From Ramlibacter pallidus (GTDB lineage Bacteria; Pseudomonadota; Gammaproteobacteria; Burkholderiales; Burkholderiaceae_C): a DNA stretch of 64,000 nt. The notes below the pieces were generated by a model, which saw only the letters and a program-made list of their open reading frames with translations, was not told the DNA's origin and ran no database searches. Position numbers and translations under genes: made by a program. Positions 21,292-31,436 of the stretch are shown here, piece after piece. The first letter of the stretch is position 1. Each line of letters starts with the position of its first letter. The DNA lies in the NCBI RefSeq assembly GCF_015070875.1, contig NZ_JADDIV010000002.1:434001-498000 (forward strand), written 5' to 3'.

Positions 21292-21990
21292 CTAGCGCGC
21301 GGGGGACTTGGCAGGCGCCTTCTTCGCGGCTTTCCGGGGCGCCTGCGCGGGCGCTCTTGCCGGCGGCGCCACCACGGTGTTGGCCTTGTCGAGGCCCACG
21401 GCGCCACGTGCCATGCCGGTGGCCGCCTTCATGGCCTCCTTGGCGACGCCCGTCGCCATGTTGCGGGCGGTGTCCACCGCGGTCTTCTGCGCGACGTCCT
21501 TCATGGCGCCCGCCGCGATCTCCTGGAACTGCTGCGTGAGCGCGCCCCACCACTGCATCGGGTCGACGGTGCCGCCGGCGGCGGCTTTCCCCTTGCGCGC
21601 CGCAGGCGCCGGCCGCCCGGTGGCCTTGCGCGCGGCCGCCGTGACCTTCTGCGCGCCGCTCGCCACGGTCTCCGCCGTCTTGAGCTTCAGGGCATTGGCG
21701 ACGTCGCCCATGTTGAAGTTCATGCCGTGCAGCGTGGCCAGCGTCATCTTCTGCACTTCCAGGGCCTGGATGGTGGCGCCCAGCGCCTTGCTGTTCTGCT
21801 CCAGCCAGAAATGCACCGCCTTAAGTTCGGTGATGCGCTTTTCCAGCTCCTCCACGTTCAGCGTGGGGGCCACCCAGTTCGACAGGTTCGGCAGCTGCGG
21901 GATGTTCTGCGCCGCGCCCTTGGCGATGTTCTGCAGGAAGTCGAAGCCCGGCACGAGCTTGGCAAAGCCGAGGGAAGGGTTGTCGCTCAT
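21292..21990 (-). CDS. phaM: Polyhydroxyalkanoate granule regulatory protein PhaM
   Basis: In Ralstonia/Cupriavidus PhaM activates PHA synthase and tethers granules to the nucleoid. The 232-residue protein has the N-terminal PhaM core (LVPGFDFLQNIA, then LEKRITELKAVHFWLEQN). The low-complexity C-terminal tail rich in Lys, Ala and Pro (AAKKAPAKSP) is the DNA-binding type seen in the family. No phaC lies nearby. Confidence 0.88.
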   Translation of the reverse strand: MSDNPSLGFAKLVPGFDFLQNIAKGAAQNIPQLPNLSNWVAPTLNVEELEKRITELKAVHFWLEQNSKALGATIQALEVQKMTLATLHGMNFNMGDVANALKLKTAETVASGAQKVTAAARKATGRPAPAARKGKAAAGGTVDPMQWWGALTQQFQEIAAGAMKDVAQKTAVDTARNMATGVAKEAMKAATGMARGAVGLDKANTVVAPPARAPAQAPRKAAKKAPAKSPAR

Positions 21991-22056
21991 GGCCGCGCGC
22001 TCCGGAGTGGTCCTGCGGACAGCTTACCCCAAGGGCGCGCGGCGCTGGCGCGAGGG

Positions 22057-22515
22057 CTAATGCCTGTGCGGCACGGGCGGCGCATGGAGGACCGGCACGG
22101 CGACCTCCAGCACGCGGGCCTGGCCCTTTGCGTCGCGGAACTGCAGGGCCAGCGGCACCTGCGTGCCCGCGCGGAATGCCGCCTTCAGGTCCATCAGCAT
22201 CAGGTGGTAGCCGCCCGGCTTGAGTTCCACCGGCTTGCCGGCGGGCAGGTCGAGGGTGTCGACGGCGCGCATCTTCATCACGTCGCCTTCCATCTTCATC
22301 TGGTGGATCTCGATGATGCCGGCGGCGGGCGAGGTCACGCCCGTCAGCGTCAGGGGCTCGCGCGCGGTCAGCGTCATGTAGCCGCCGCTGGAGCTCTGGC
22401 CCTGGAGGAGCGCGCGGGCCCAGGCGCCCTGGACCGAGACGGGCGCCGGCGCGGGGGCCTGCGCGTGCGCGGCGAAAGTGGCGGCCAGCGCCAGCGTGCA
22501 GAGGATGTTCTTCAT
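22057..22515 (-). CDS. Periplasmic copper chaperone PCuAC
   Basis: 152 residues with a cleavable signal peptide (about 1-19, ending AHA) and a cupredoxin-like DUF461 domain. Copper ligands follow the family pattern: His and Met in EIHQMKM and a second His-x-Met in GGYHLMLM. The protein delivers Cu(I) to cytochrome oxidase or related targets. It lies 10 bp downstream of the YcnI gene, in a three-gene copper group. Confidence 0.93.
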   Translation of the reverse strand: MKNILCTLALAATFAAHAQAPAPAPVSVQGAWARALLQGQSSSGGYMTLTAREPLTLTGVTSPAAGIIEIHQMKMEGDVMKMRAVDTLDLPAGKPVELKPGGYHLMLMDLKAAFRAGTQVPLALQFRDAKGQARVLEVAVPVLHAPPVPHRH

Positions 22516-22525
22516 GGGGGCTCCT

Positions 22526-23086
22526 TCAATGGCGGTGTTCGCCGGCCTGGCCGGTGGGCAGCAGTTCCAGCAGCGCGGCCGGGGACTTCAGGTCGGATCG
22601 CTTCTGCCCGGGTTTCGGCACCTCGACCCAGTCGTTGCGGCCCTCCTCGCACACCTGGCGCACGGGCCAGTACAGCGATCCGGCCTGCGCCGGCAGGCGC
22701 GCCACCAGCACGAACTCGTCGTAGTGCGCGTTGGGCAGCATGTCCTCGCGCGTCTTCGCCGTCCAGGTGATGCGCGCCACGTCCTCGGTGACCGTGCGGC
22801 CATGGTCCGTCTCGGGTTGCGGCAGGGGCGCGCGCTCGATCGCGAGTTGCCAGCCGGGCTTGGGCATGGGATGCGCGCCGCGGACGCCGGCGGGGATCTC
22901 GACGACGATCTGGCGGGTGGCCGACGTGCCGCAGCCGTGGCCGACCTTGAAGGTGGCCTTGTAGCTGCTGCCGGCCGGCGCGGCCTGGTGCTCGAGCACG
23001 ACATGGGCGCCGGCGGTGCCGGCGGCGAGCGCGGCGCAGGCAAGCAGCCCACGGCGCGGGAAAAACGATGCAAACGGGAACGGCAT
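22526..23086 (-). CDS. YcnI-family (DUF1775) periplasmic copper-binding protein
   Basis: 186 residues. After a signal peptide ending AGA the mature protein begins with His (HVVLEHQAAPAG), the N-terminal His used for copper in YcnI. ITWTAK supplies the conserved Trp. The C-terminal end is His-rich (GEHRH). No membrane anchor is seen after the domain. It sits between DUF2946 and PCuAC genes in one direction. Confidence 0.88.
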   Translation of the reverse strand: MPFPFASFFPRRGLLACAALAAGTAGAHVVLEHQAAPAGSSYKATFKVGHGCGTSATRQIVVEIPAGVRGAHPMPKPGWQLAIERAPLPQPETDHGRTVTEDVARITWTAKTREDMLPNAHYDEFVLVARLPAQAGSLYWPVRQVCEEGRNDWVEVPKPGQKRSDLKSPAALLELLPTGQAGEHRH

Positions 23087-23172
23087 GTCCAATCCTTGTT
23101 CTTGAATCCACGGGTTCGCGCCGCCGCGGGCGCGGCGGTGCTGCGCAGCGGCGTGCCGCTGCGGGTCGACGA

Positions 23173-23523
23173 TCAGGTGGAAAGGACCGGCGGGCCGCGC
23201 GGCGGCAGCGCCGGAGCGGCGGCCGTGGCGCTGCGGGAGGCGGGATTGAAGGCGGGCAGCACGCCCACCGACGCCGTGGGGGTGGCCTGCAGTTGCGCAG
23301 GCGGCGGCAGGACGGCGACGCACAGCGGGCAATCGAGGCCGGCCGGCTGCGGGGCGTCCCCGTCACCCGCATCCACCGGCACCAGCTTCATGCCGCTGCC
23401 GGTGCACACCAGGTCCAGGGCCTGCGGGTGCAGCGCAGGGGCCGCGGCGGCGAGGCCCACGACCAGCGTGAACCACGCCAGCACGAGGCGGGCGAGGAAG
23501 CGGGCGGAGCGCAGGCCTTGCAT
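23173..23523 (-). CDS. DUF2946-like small exported Cys protein
   Basis: 116 residues with an N-terminal hydrophobic segment (about 8-28). It then has LVCTGSGMKLV and LDCPLCVAV, the Cys and CxxC pattern of DUF2946 proteins found beside copper genes. It may bind metal at the membrane. A -10-like GATAAT (minus, 23539-23534) ends 10 bp before the ATG, so it likely starts the copper operon. Confidence 0.75.
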   Translation of the reverse strand: MQGLRSARFLARLVLAWFTLVVGLAAAAPALHPQALDLVCTGSGMKLVPVDAGDGDAPQPAGLDCPLCVAVLPPPAQLQATPTASVGVLPAFNPASRSATAAAPALPPRGPPVLST

Positions 23524-23563
23524 GGAGGAGACGATTATCGCTGCGCCGGGGGATGCGCGCCGG

Positions 23564-24361
23564 CTAGTCGAAGCGTGGCGCCCGCCGCGCGCGCAGCGAT
23601 GCGATCCCTTCCTTCACGTCCGGCCCCGCGAAGCCCATGAACTCGAGCGCCAGCGAGGTGTCGAAGGCCGGGCCGGCCTGGCGCAGCCAGTTGTTCAGCG
23701 AATACTTGGTCCAGCGGATGGCGCTCTGGCTGCCCTGCGCCAGGCGGTCGGCCACCTCGTAGGCCCTGGGCAGCAGCTGGTCCGCATCGACGGCCAGCGA
23801 GACCAGGCCGATGCGCTCGGCCTCCTCCCCGCTCACCGCCTCGCACAGCATCAGGTAGTACTTGGCCTTGGCCATGCCGCACAGCAGCGGCCAGACGATG
23901 GCCGCATGGTCGCCCGCGGCGACGCCCAGCCGCGTATGGCCGTCGACGATCTTCGCGTCCCGCGCCGCGATCGAGATGTCCGCCAGCAGCCCGGCCACCA
24001 GGCCGGCGCCCACCGCGGGCCCGTGCATGGCGCTCACGATCGGCTTGTCGCAGTTGATCACGTTGTAGACCAGGTCGCGCGCTTCCTTCCAGACCTGCGC
24101 GCGCACGGCGAAGTCGTTCGCCATGTCCTCCACCAGCCCGAGGTCGCCGCCGCCGGAAAAACCCATGCCCTCGCCGCGCAGCACCGCGCAGCGCACGCTG
24201 TCGTCCTGGCCCACGTCGCGCCAGATCTCCGCCAGCTCGCGGTGGCCGGCGTGGCCGGCCGTCGGCAGCTTGCCGTTGGCCGCCTTCATCTGGATGTCGA
24301 GCACGGACTGGCCCGGCCCGCGGCGGCTGATGTTCAGGGTCTCGTAGCGGGCGTAATCCAT
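23564..24361 (-). CDS. Enoyl-CoA hydratase/isomerase family protein
   Basis: 265-residue crotonase-fold protein. The oxyanion-hole segments are [13 protein letters not shown] and [17 protein letters not shown]. These enzymes hydrate or isomerise acyl-CoA double bonds. Of the usual two catalytic Glu, Asp133 or a nearby residue may replace one ([11 protein letters not shown]), so the exact reaction is open. It stands alone, divergent from the VOC gene with 25 bp between the starts. Confidence 0.88.
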   Translation of the reverse strand: MDYARYETLNISRRGPGQSVLDIQMKAANGKLPTAGHAGHRELAEIWRDVGQDDSVRCAVLRGEGMGFSGGGDLGLVEDMANDFAVRAQVWKEARDLVYNVINCDKPIVSAMHGPAVGAGLVAGLLADISIAARDAKIVDGHTRLGVAAGDHAAIVWPLLCGMAKAKYYLMLCEAVSGEEAERIGLVSLAVDADQLLPRAYEVADRLAQGSQSAIRWTKYSLNNWLRQAGPAFDTSLALEFMGFAGPDVKEGIASLRARRAPRFD

Positions 24362-24386
24362 CGTGGCTTGCGGTAGTCTTGGCGGG

Positions 24387-24800
24387 ATGGCTAGCTTATT
24401 CCACCTCGCCTTCCACGTGACCGACCTCGACGCGGCGCGCCGCTTCTACGGTGGCGTGCTCGGCTGCCGCGAAGGGCGCAGCACCGCCACCTGGGTCGAC
24501 TTCGACTTCGACGGCCACCAGCTGTCGCTGCACCTCGGGCAACCCTTCCCTACCGAACGCACCGGGCGGGTCGGCGACCAGCTGGTGCCGATGCCGCACT
24601 TCGGCCTGGTGCTGGAGCTGCCGCGCTGGCAGGAGATGGCGCGCAGCCTCGAAGCCGCGGGCACGGCGTTCATCCTGGAGCCGCAGGTGCGTTACCCGGG
24701 TGAGCCGGGCGAGCAATGGACCATGTTCTTCTGCGACCCGTTCGGCAATCCGATCGAGATCAAGGGCTTCCGCTCGCTGGAAGGCCTCTACGCCGCCTGA
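24387..24800 (+). CDS. VOC-family (glyoxalase/dioxygenase fold) protein
   Basis: 137 residues of two beta-alpha-beta-beta-beta units. Metal-ligand-like residues are the His in FHLAFHVTD, the His in [10 protein letters not shown] and the Glu in NPIEIKGF, so the metal site looks intact. The reaction is unknown. The ATG at 24387 lies 7 bp after a -10-like TAGTCT (24374-24379), and the upstream in-frame ATG falls before that box. Confidence 0.85.
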   Translation: MASLFHLAFHVTDLDAARRFYGGVLGCREGRSTATWVDFDFDGHQLSLHLGQPFPTERTGRVGDQLVPMPHFGLVLELPRWQEMARSLEAAGTAFILEPQVRYPGEPGEQWTMFFCDPFGNPIEIKGFRSLEGLYAA

Positions 24801-24888
24801 TTCCCGCCCGCCTGTAGGCCCTCTCCTACGCGGCGCGGAGGCCGCGGGGTCTGGCGAGCCCGGTCCTCCTTTGCTACGGTCACGCCCA

Positions 24889-25629
24889 ATGACGCTCGCG
24901 GAGATCCTCTCCCCTTCCTGCGCACTGTTCCTGGATTTCGACGGGACCATGGTCGACATCGCACCGCAACCGCAGGCCGTGCACGTACCGCAACCGCTGC
25001 TGGACACCCTGCGCGAAGTGCAGGCCCTGCTGCAGGGCGCGGTCGCGGTGATCTCCGGCCGGCCGATCACGCAGATCGACGACTTCCTCGATCCGCTGCG
25101 CCTGCCGGTCGCCGGGGTGCACGGCGCCGAACGCCGCGATGCCGCCGGCCGGCTGCACCTGTTGCACACGCATCCGCTCGACCATGTGGAGCAGGCCGCG
25201 CGCGGCCTCGCCGCCGAGCACGACCGGCTGCTGGTGGAAAGCAAGCGCGGCTCGCTGGCCCTGCACTACCGGCAGGCGCCCGAACTCGAGGAACTTTGCC
25301 TGCGCACGATGGCCGACGCCGTGGCCGAATCGCCCGGCATCTCGCTGCTGCGCGGCAAGATGGTGGTCGAGGCCAAGCCGGGCGGCGCCAGCAAGGGCCG
25401 CGCGATCGAGGATTTCCTGGCGGAGGCGCCCTTCGCGGGCCGCACCGCCGTATTCATCGGCGACGACGTCACGGACGAAGTCGGCTTTTCCACCGTGCAG
25501 CGCCGGGGCGGGCTCGGCATCAAGGTCGGCGAAGGCGCCTCCGTGGCCCACCGCCGGTTGGCCGACCCGGCCGCGCTGCATCGCGAACTGAGGGAGGCCC
25601 TGGCCGCCCGCACCACGAGAACCGCATGA
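24889..25629 (+). CDS. otsB: Trehalose-6-phosphate phosphatase
   Basis: HAD-superfamily phosphatase making trehalose from trehalose-6-phosphate. The 246-residue protein has motif I DFDGT (16-20), a motif II-like VISGRP and the C-terminal GDDVTDE. The start follows a -10-like TACGGT (24875-24880) by 8 bp. Its stop overlaps the next ATG (ATGA). It is the first gene of the otsB - GH15 - otsA operon. Confidence 0.95.
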   Translation: MTLAEILSPSCALFLDFDGTMVDIAPQPQAVHVPQPLLDTLREVQALLQGAVAVISGRPITQIDDFLDPLRLPVAGVHGAERRDAAGRLHLLHTHPLDHVEQAARGLAAEHDRLLVESKRGSLALHYRQAPELEELCLRTMADAVAESPGISLLRGKMVVEAKPGGASKGRAIEDFLAEAPFAGRTAVFIGDDVTDEVGFSTVQRRGGLGIKVGEGASVAHRRLADPAALHRELREALAARTTRTA

Positions 25630-27425
25630 ACGACAAGAACCTCACGCCTTCGACCCTGCAGGTCGGCATGATCGGCAACTGCGCGTACAGCGCGCTCATC
25701 GACCAGCAGGCGCGCATCGTCTGGTGCTGCCTGCCCCGTTTCGACGGGGACCCGGTCTTCAACGCCATCCTGGACCCGAGCGAGAACGGCAGCCTGTGGT
25801 CGTTCGAGCTGGAGGACTACGACCGCAGCGAGCAGCACTACGAGCCGAACACCGCCGTGCTGCGCACGCGGATGTACGACCGGAAGGGCCAGGGCATCGA
25901 GGTCACCGACTTCGCGCCGCGGTTCTGGAGCCGCGGCCGCATGTTCCGGCCGCTCACGCTGGTGCGGCGCGTCAAGGTGCTGTCGGGGTCGCCGCGCATG
26001 CGCGTCCTGCTGCGGCCGCGCTTCGACTGGGGCAGGGCCAAGCCGGCGGTGACGCAGGGCAGCACGCACATCCGCTTCGTCTCCGGCAACAGCACGCTGC
26101 GGGTGAACACCGACGCGCCGCTGTCGTACATCCTGTCGGAAACCTTCTTCGTCGTCGACCGGCCGATGAACTTCATCATGGGGCCGGACGAGACGCTCTC
26201 CACCGGCATCGAGGAGACGGCGCGCGGCTTCGAGCAGGAGACGGTGGCGTACTGGCGCCAGTGGACGCGCGCGCTGGCCCTGCCGCTGGAATGGCAGGAA
26301 GCCGTGATCCGCGCCGCCATCACGCTGAAGCAGTCGCTGTTCGAGGACACCGGCGCGATCGTGGCCGCCATGACGACCAGCATCCCCGAAGCACCCGGCA
26401 GCGGCCGCAACTGGGACTACCGCTACTGCTGGCTGCGCGACGCCTTCTTCGTGGTGCGCGCGCTCAATTCCATCTCGGAAGTGGCGACGATGGAGGAGTA
26501 CCTGCGCTGGCTGATGAACGTGGTGATCCGCTCCGGCGGCGGCCACATCCAGCCGCTGTACGGCATCGGGCAGGAGGAGAAGCTGCCGGAGTTCATCCTC
26601 GACCACCTCCCCGGCTACCGCGGCATGGGCCCGGTGCGCGTGGGCAACCAGGCCCAGGAGCACTTCCAGTACGACGTGTACGGCAACATCGTGCTCGGCG
26701 CCGCGCAGGCCTTCCACGACCATCGCCTGTTCAAGCGCGCCGGCCGTGCCGAGTTCGCGCACATGGAAGCGGTGGGCGAACAGGCCTTCCGCGTCTACGA
26801 CCAGCCCGACGCCGGCATGTGGGAACTGCGCACGCGGGCGCGCGTGCACACGTCCTCGGCCCTCATGAGCTGGGCGGCGTGCGACCGCCTGGCCAAGATC
26901 GCCGCCGCCATCGGCCTGCCGGACCGCATCCGCTACTGGCGCGAGCGGGCCGACATGATCCGCGGCCGCATCCTGAAGGAGGCGTGGAACCAGGACCGCC
27001 AGGCCTTCGCCGAAAGCTTCGGCGGCCGCGACCTCGACGCCAGCGCGCTGCTGATGGCGGAAGTCAACATGATCGACCCGAACGACTCGCGCTTCATCGC
27101 CACGGTCGACGCGCTGGAGAAGTCGCTCTGCGACGGACCCTACATGCGCCGCTACGAAGCGGCCGACGATTTCGGCAAGCCCGAGACGGCGTTCAACATC
27201 TGCACCTTCTGGCGCATCGACGCGCTGGCGCGCATCGGCCGCAAGGCGCAGGCCCGCGAGATCTTCGAGGTGATGCTCAAGAGCCGCAACCACCTGGGGC
27301 TGCTGTCCGAGGACACGCACCCCGTCACCGGCGAGATGTGGGGCAACTTCCCGCAGACCTACTCGATGGTCGGCACCATCAATGCCGCCGTGCGGCTGTC
27401 CGCGCCCTGGGACACCGTGATCTGA
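25626..27425 (+). CDS. Glycoside hydrolase family 15 protein (glucoamylase/trehalase-like)
   Basis: 599 residues. An N-terminal beta-sandwich (about 10-250) is followed by an alpha/alpha six-barrel with WDYRYCWLRDAFF, FQYDVYGNIV and an acidic active-site region near LSEDTHPVTGEMWGNFPQTYS. It overlaps otsB by 4 bp and precedes otsA by 10 bp. GH15 includes glucoamylases and bacterial trehalases; the operon suggests trehalose or short glucan breakdown, which is inference. Confidence 0.92.
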   Translation: MNDKNLTPSTLQVGMIGNCAYSALIDQQARIVWCCLPRFDGDPVFNAILDPSENGSLWSFELEDYDRSEQHYEPNTAVLRTRMYDRKGQGIEVTDFAPRFWSRGRMFRPLTLVRRVKVLSGSPRMRVLLRPRFDWGRAKPAVTQGSTHIRFVSGNSTLRVNTDAPLSYILSETFFVVDRPMNFIMGPDETLSTGIEETARGFEQETVAYWRQWTRALALPLEWQEAVIRAAITLKQSLFEDTGAIVAAMTTSIPEAPGSGRNWDYRYCWLRDAFFVVRALNSISEVATMEEYLRWLMNVVIRSGGGHIQPLYGIGQEEKLPEFILDHLPGYRGMGPVRVGNQAQEHFQYDVYGNIVLGAAQAFHDHRLFKRAGRAEFAHMEAVGEQAFRVYDQPDAGMWELRTRARVHTSSALMSWAACDRLAKIAAAIGLPDRIRYWRERADMIRGRILKEAWNQDRQAFAESFGGRDLDASALLMAEVNMIDPNDSRFIATVDALEKSLCDGPYMRRYEAADDFGKPETAFNICTFWRIDALARIGRKAQAREIFEVMLKSRNHLGLLSEDTHPVTGEMWGNFPQTYSMVGTINAAVRLSAPWDTVI

Positions 27426-27435
27426 AGGAGCCCTG

Positions 27436-28839
<1,404 letters not shown>

Positions 28840-28900
28840 CGCTGGCGCCAGCGCCTTGCGGACGCGGTGGGCAAAGCCCCCACGTCTTTCTGGAAATTCC

Positions 28901-28931
28901 TGAATCCACCCGCGCGCCCGCCGCGTATTCA
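28901..28931 (+). promoter_or_regulatory. ECF-sigma-like promoter before the fasciclin gene
   Basis: TGAATCC (28901-28907), a 16-bp GC-rich spacer and CGTATTCA (28924-28931). Spacing and base content resemble ECF-type promoters rather than sigma-70, and TGAAT and ATTCA also form an inverted repeat. No ECF sigma gene is in the window. The gene start is 57 bp downstream. Confidence 0.4.
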
Positions 28932-28987
28932 GGGGGCGAGGTCCGGCCATCCCGCCGGTCCCGCTTCCAAATTTCAGGAGATCCTCC

Positions 28988-29617
28988 ATGCAACGCCAAC
29001 TCATCGCGGCCTGCGCCGCCACCCTGCTCGCCGCCGCCGGCGGTGCCGCTTTCGCCGAAGGCTATGGCCGCAACGTCATGGTCGACATGAACGCTTCCGT
29101 CGCGGGCTCCACTGCCGTGATGGGCGCGTCGGGCGCCACCAAGATGGTCGGTGGCGCGGCGATGTACCCCACCAAGGACATCGTCGACAACGCAGTGAAC
29201 TCCCGCGACCACACCACGCTCGTTGCCGCCGTGAAGGCCGCCGGCCTGGTCGACACCCTGAAGAGCACCGGTCCGTTCACCGTCTTCGCGCCGACCAACA
29301 ATGCGTTCTCCATGCTGCCGGCCGGCACGGTCGACACGCTGCTCAAGCCCGAGAACAAGCAGACCCTGACCCAGGTGCTCACGTACCACGTGGTGCCGGG
29401 CAAGGTCGACGCCGCATCGCTCGCGCAGCAGATCAAGGCCGGCGGCGGCAAGGCCATGCTGAAGACGGCCAGCGGCGGCACCCTCACCGCCAGCATGCGC
29501 GGCAACGACGTGCTGATCACCGACGCCAAGGGCAACGCCGCGGTGGTGACCACCGCCGACGTGTACCAGTCCAACGGCGTGATCCACGTCGTCGACAAGG
29601 TGCTGCTGCCGTCCTGA
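28988..29617 (+). CDS. Fasciclin (FAS1)-domain secreted protein
   Basis: 209 residues with a signal peptide ending AFA (about 1-23) and one FAS1 domain (about 65-208). The domain has the H1 and H2 boxes TGPFTVFAPTNNAF and VLTYHVVPG and ends NGVIHVVDKVLLP. FAS1 proteins act in adhesion or envelope stress and are often under ECF control with an anti-sigma factor; neither regulator is nearby. AGGAG precedes the ATG. Confidence 0.92.
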   Translation: MQRQLIAACAATLLAAAGGAAFAEGYGRNVMVDMNASVAGSTAVMGASGATKMVGGAAMYPTKDIVDNAVNSRDHTTLVAAVKAAGLVDTLKSTGPFTVFAPTNNAFSMLPAGTVDTLLKPENKQTLTQVLTYHVVPGKVDAASLAQQIKAGGGKAMLKTASGGTLTASMRGNDVLITDAKGNAAVVTTADVYQSNGVIHVVDKVLLPS

Positions 29618-29648
29618 TGCAGCGCGGGTGGGCGGCCCCGCCCGCCCC

Positions 29649-31364
29649 TTACCGCAACACCGCGGCGAGCCCCACCAGCCCGATCCCCAGGGCGGCGAGG
29701 GCGTCGCCCGCGATCATCCCCCCGCCGAACAGCGACGTGCCGCTCATGTCCTCCGGCAGGTCGTCGCGCTTGGCCGTGTTCCGCTCCAGCAGGCTGGCCA
29801 CCACGCCGCCCGCGGCAAACCACAGCGCCGTCGGCAGGTTCACGAATCCCCCCAGCGACATCGCATAAGGCGAAGGCAGCAGCACCGCGTCCACCAGGAA
29901 CGACCGCGGCCGCAGCACCTTGCGCGCGACTTCGATCGCGAGCCCGAGCCCCACGCCCAGCATGATCGCCGTGCGCTGGTGCGGCTGGTCGTCCGTCAGG
30001 CTGCGCAGCACGCCCACGAACTTGTAGGTCATCGCGGACGTCCACTCCACCGGCTGCTCGTCGGCCTTCATCACCGTCTGGTCCAGCAGCAGCACCGGGT
30101 ACGCCGCCATGAACACGCGCGCGAACCCCACCGCGAGTAGGGCCCCGACCAGGACGCCGAGCACCTGGTAGCGGAACTGCAGCACGCGCGGCGTGCCGAG
30201 GCGCCAGCCGGTGGAGCGGTCCTGCTGCATGTCGCAGGCGACGCTCGTGGACACGAGCAGGATCGCACCGGCCATGAGCCCGACGCCGGGATCGGCGAGC
30301 CCGAGCAGCGCCATCAGGACCACGGCGACCACGAACGCGGACGAGATCGGGTTGGAATCGCTCACGCCCACCGAGATGCCGTTGACCAGCGCGAAGACGA
30401 ACACCAGGGCGATGGCGAGCGCGAGGAAGAACAGCGGCTGCCCGAGCAGCAGGTGGCCGGTGGCCAGCGTTCCCCCGGTCCATGCGAGGACCCACAGCCA
30501 AAGGCGGCCCCGGTCCACGCGCTGCCACGCTTCGGCGGCGGGGGCGGCGGCGGCTCGCCGGCGCGCCGCGGGCAGCGCGTCGCGGAAGATCAGCGCCAGG
30601 TCCACGAGGGCCGCGCCCATGATCGTGCCCAGCGCGATCAGGAAAGTGATCTTGCGGAACGGATCGCCCGGCTGCAGCCAGCCCACCGCGACGAACACGG
30701 GTTGCAGGGACCAGCCGAGCAAACCACCGACCGCGGCGGCGACGCCGATGCGCGCGCGCACCACCAGCCCGGCGCCGAAGGTCGAGGCCGAGAACTCCGC
30801 GGCCGCGAGCCAGGGGATGCGTCCGGCGGACAGCCCGCCCACCAGTCCCGCGACACCGCCGCCGGCCAGCCGTCCCACCGAGCGCCGCAGCAGCACGGGA
30901 TCGGTCAGCGCGCGCAGGATGTTGGCCACCGCCAGCCCGGACGGGAACGTGAGCCGCATGCGGTCGACCAGGATGGGCGTGTAGAGCATGCCGATGCCCA
31001 CGCCCAGCATGCCGATGCAGGTGAAGTACGCGACCAGCTGCCATGCCGGCGGCTGCGGCAGTCCCATCCACACCATGGCCTGCACCAGCACGCCCATCGC
31101 GGCCATGCTGGCCACCGACGCGGCCGCGGTCTGGATGTAGTTGGCACCGTGCCTGCCGCGCGCCCCGTAACCCGCGGTGACGGCGGACCCCAGCAGGCCG
31201 GCGAGCACCTGGCCGCCGACGAAGAAGCCGAGGGAGAAATTCATGTACGCCGCCGTCAGCCCGGCCAGCGGCCCCAGCACCAGCATGCCGCTGGCGGCGA
31301 GCAGCAGGTGGTAGCGCCAGCTGCCCTCCGCGGGCAGCCAGCGCCAGCGGGGCGGCGCGTCCAT
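29649..31364 (-). CDS. OPT-family oligopeptide/metal-chelate transporter
   Basis: 571 residues with about 14-16 hydrophobic helices, matching the OPT/YSL superfamily, including the conserved GGMIAGDALAALGIGL near the C-terminus and FPSGLAVANILRAL. Substrates in this group are peptides or metal-siderophore complexes; the one here is unknown. The ATG at 31364 follows a -10-like CATACT (minus, 31376-31371) by 6 bp. A very long open frame upstream is a GC artefact. Convergent with the fasciclin gene. Confidence 0.85.
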   Translation of the reverse strand: MDAPPRWRWLPAEGSWRYHLLLAASGMLVLGPLAGLTAAYMNFSLGFFVGGQVLAGLLGSAVTAGYGARGRHGANYIQTAAASVASMAAMGVLVQAMVWMGLPQPPAWQLVAYFTCIGMLGVGIGMLYTPILVDRMRLTFPSGLAVANILRALTDPVLLRRSVGRLAGGGVAGLVGGLSAGRIPWLAAAEFSASTFGAGLVVRARIGVAAAVGGLLGWSLQPVFVAVGWLQPGDPFRKITFLIALGTIMGAALVDLALIFRDALPAARRRAAAAPAAEAWQRVDRGRLWLWVLAWTGGTLATGHLLLGQPLFFLALAIALVFVFALVNGISVGVSDSNPISSAFVVAVVLMALLGLADPGVGLMAGAILLVSTSVACDMQQDRSTGWRLGTPRVLQFRYQVLGVLVGALLAVGFARVFMAAYPVLLLDQTVMKADEQPVEWTSAMTYKFVGVLRSLTDDQPHQRTAIMLGVGLGLAIEVARKVLRPRSFLVDAVLLPSPYAMSLGGFVNLPTALWFAAGGVVASLLERNTAKRDDLPEDMSGTSLFGGGMIAGDALAALGIGLVGLAAVLR

Positions 31365-31436
31365 GGCCACAGTATGGCCTGCGCTGCGCAATCGCATTGC
31401 TTGGCGATTGCCGGGTGTCGGATTAGCATCCCTCGC

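Noticed and set aside
23564..24361. Enoyl-CoA hydratase as part of a fatty-acid oxidation cluster
   Set aside because: Neighbours are copper proteins, a VOC protein and trehalose genes; no thiolase, dehydrogenase or ligase gene is near.
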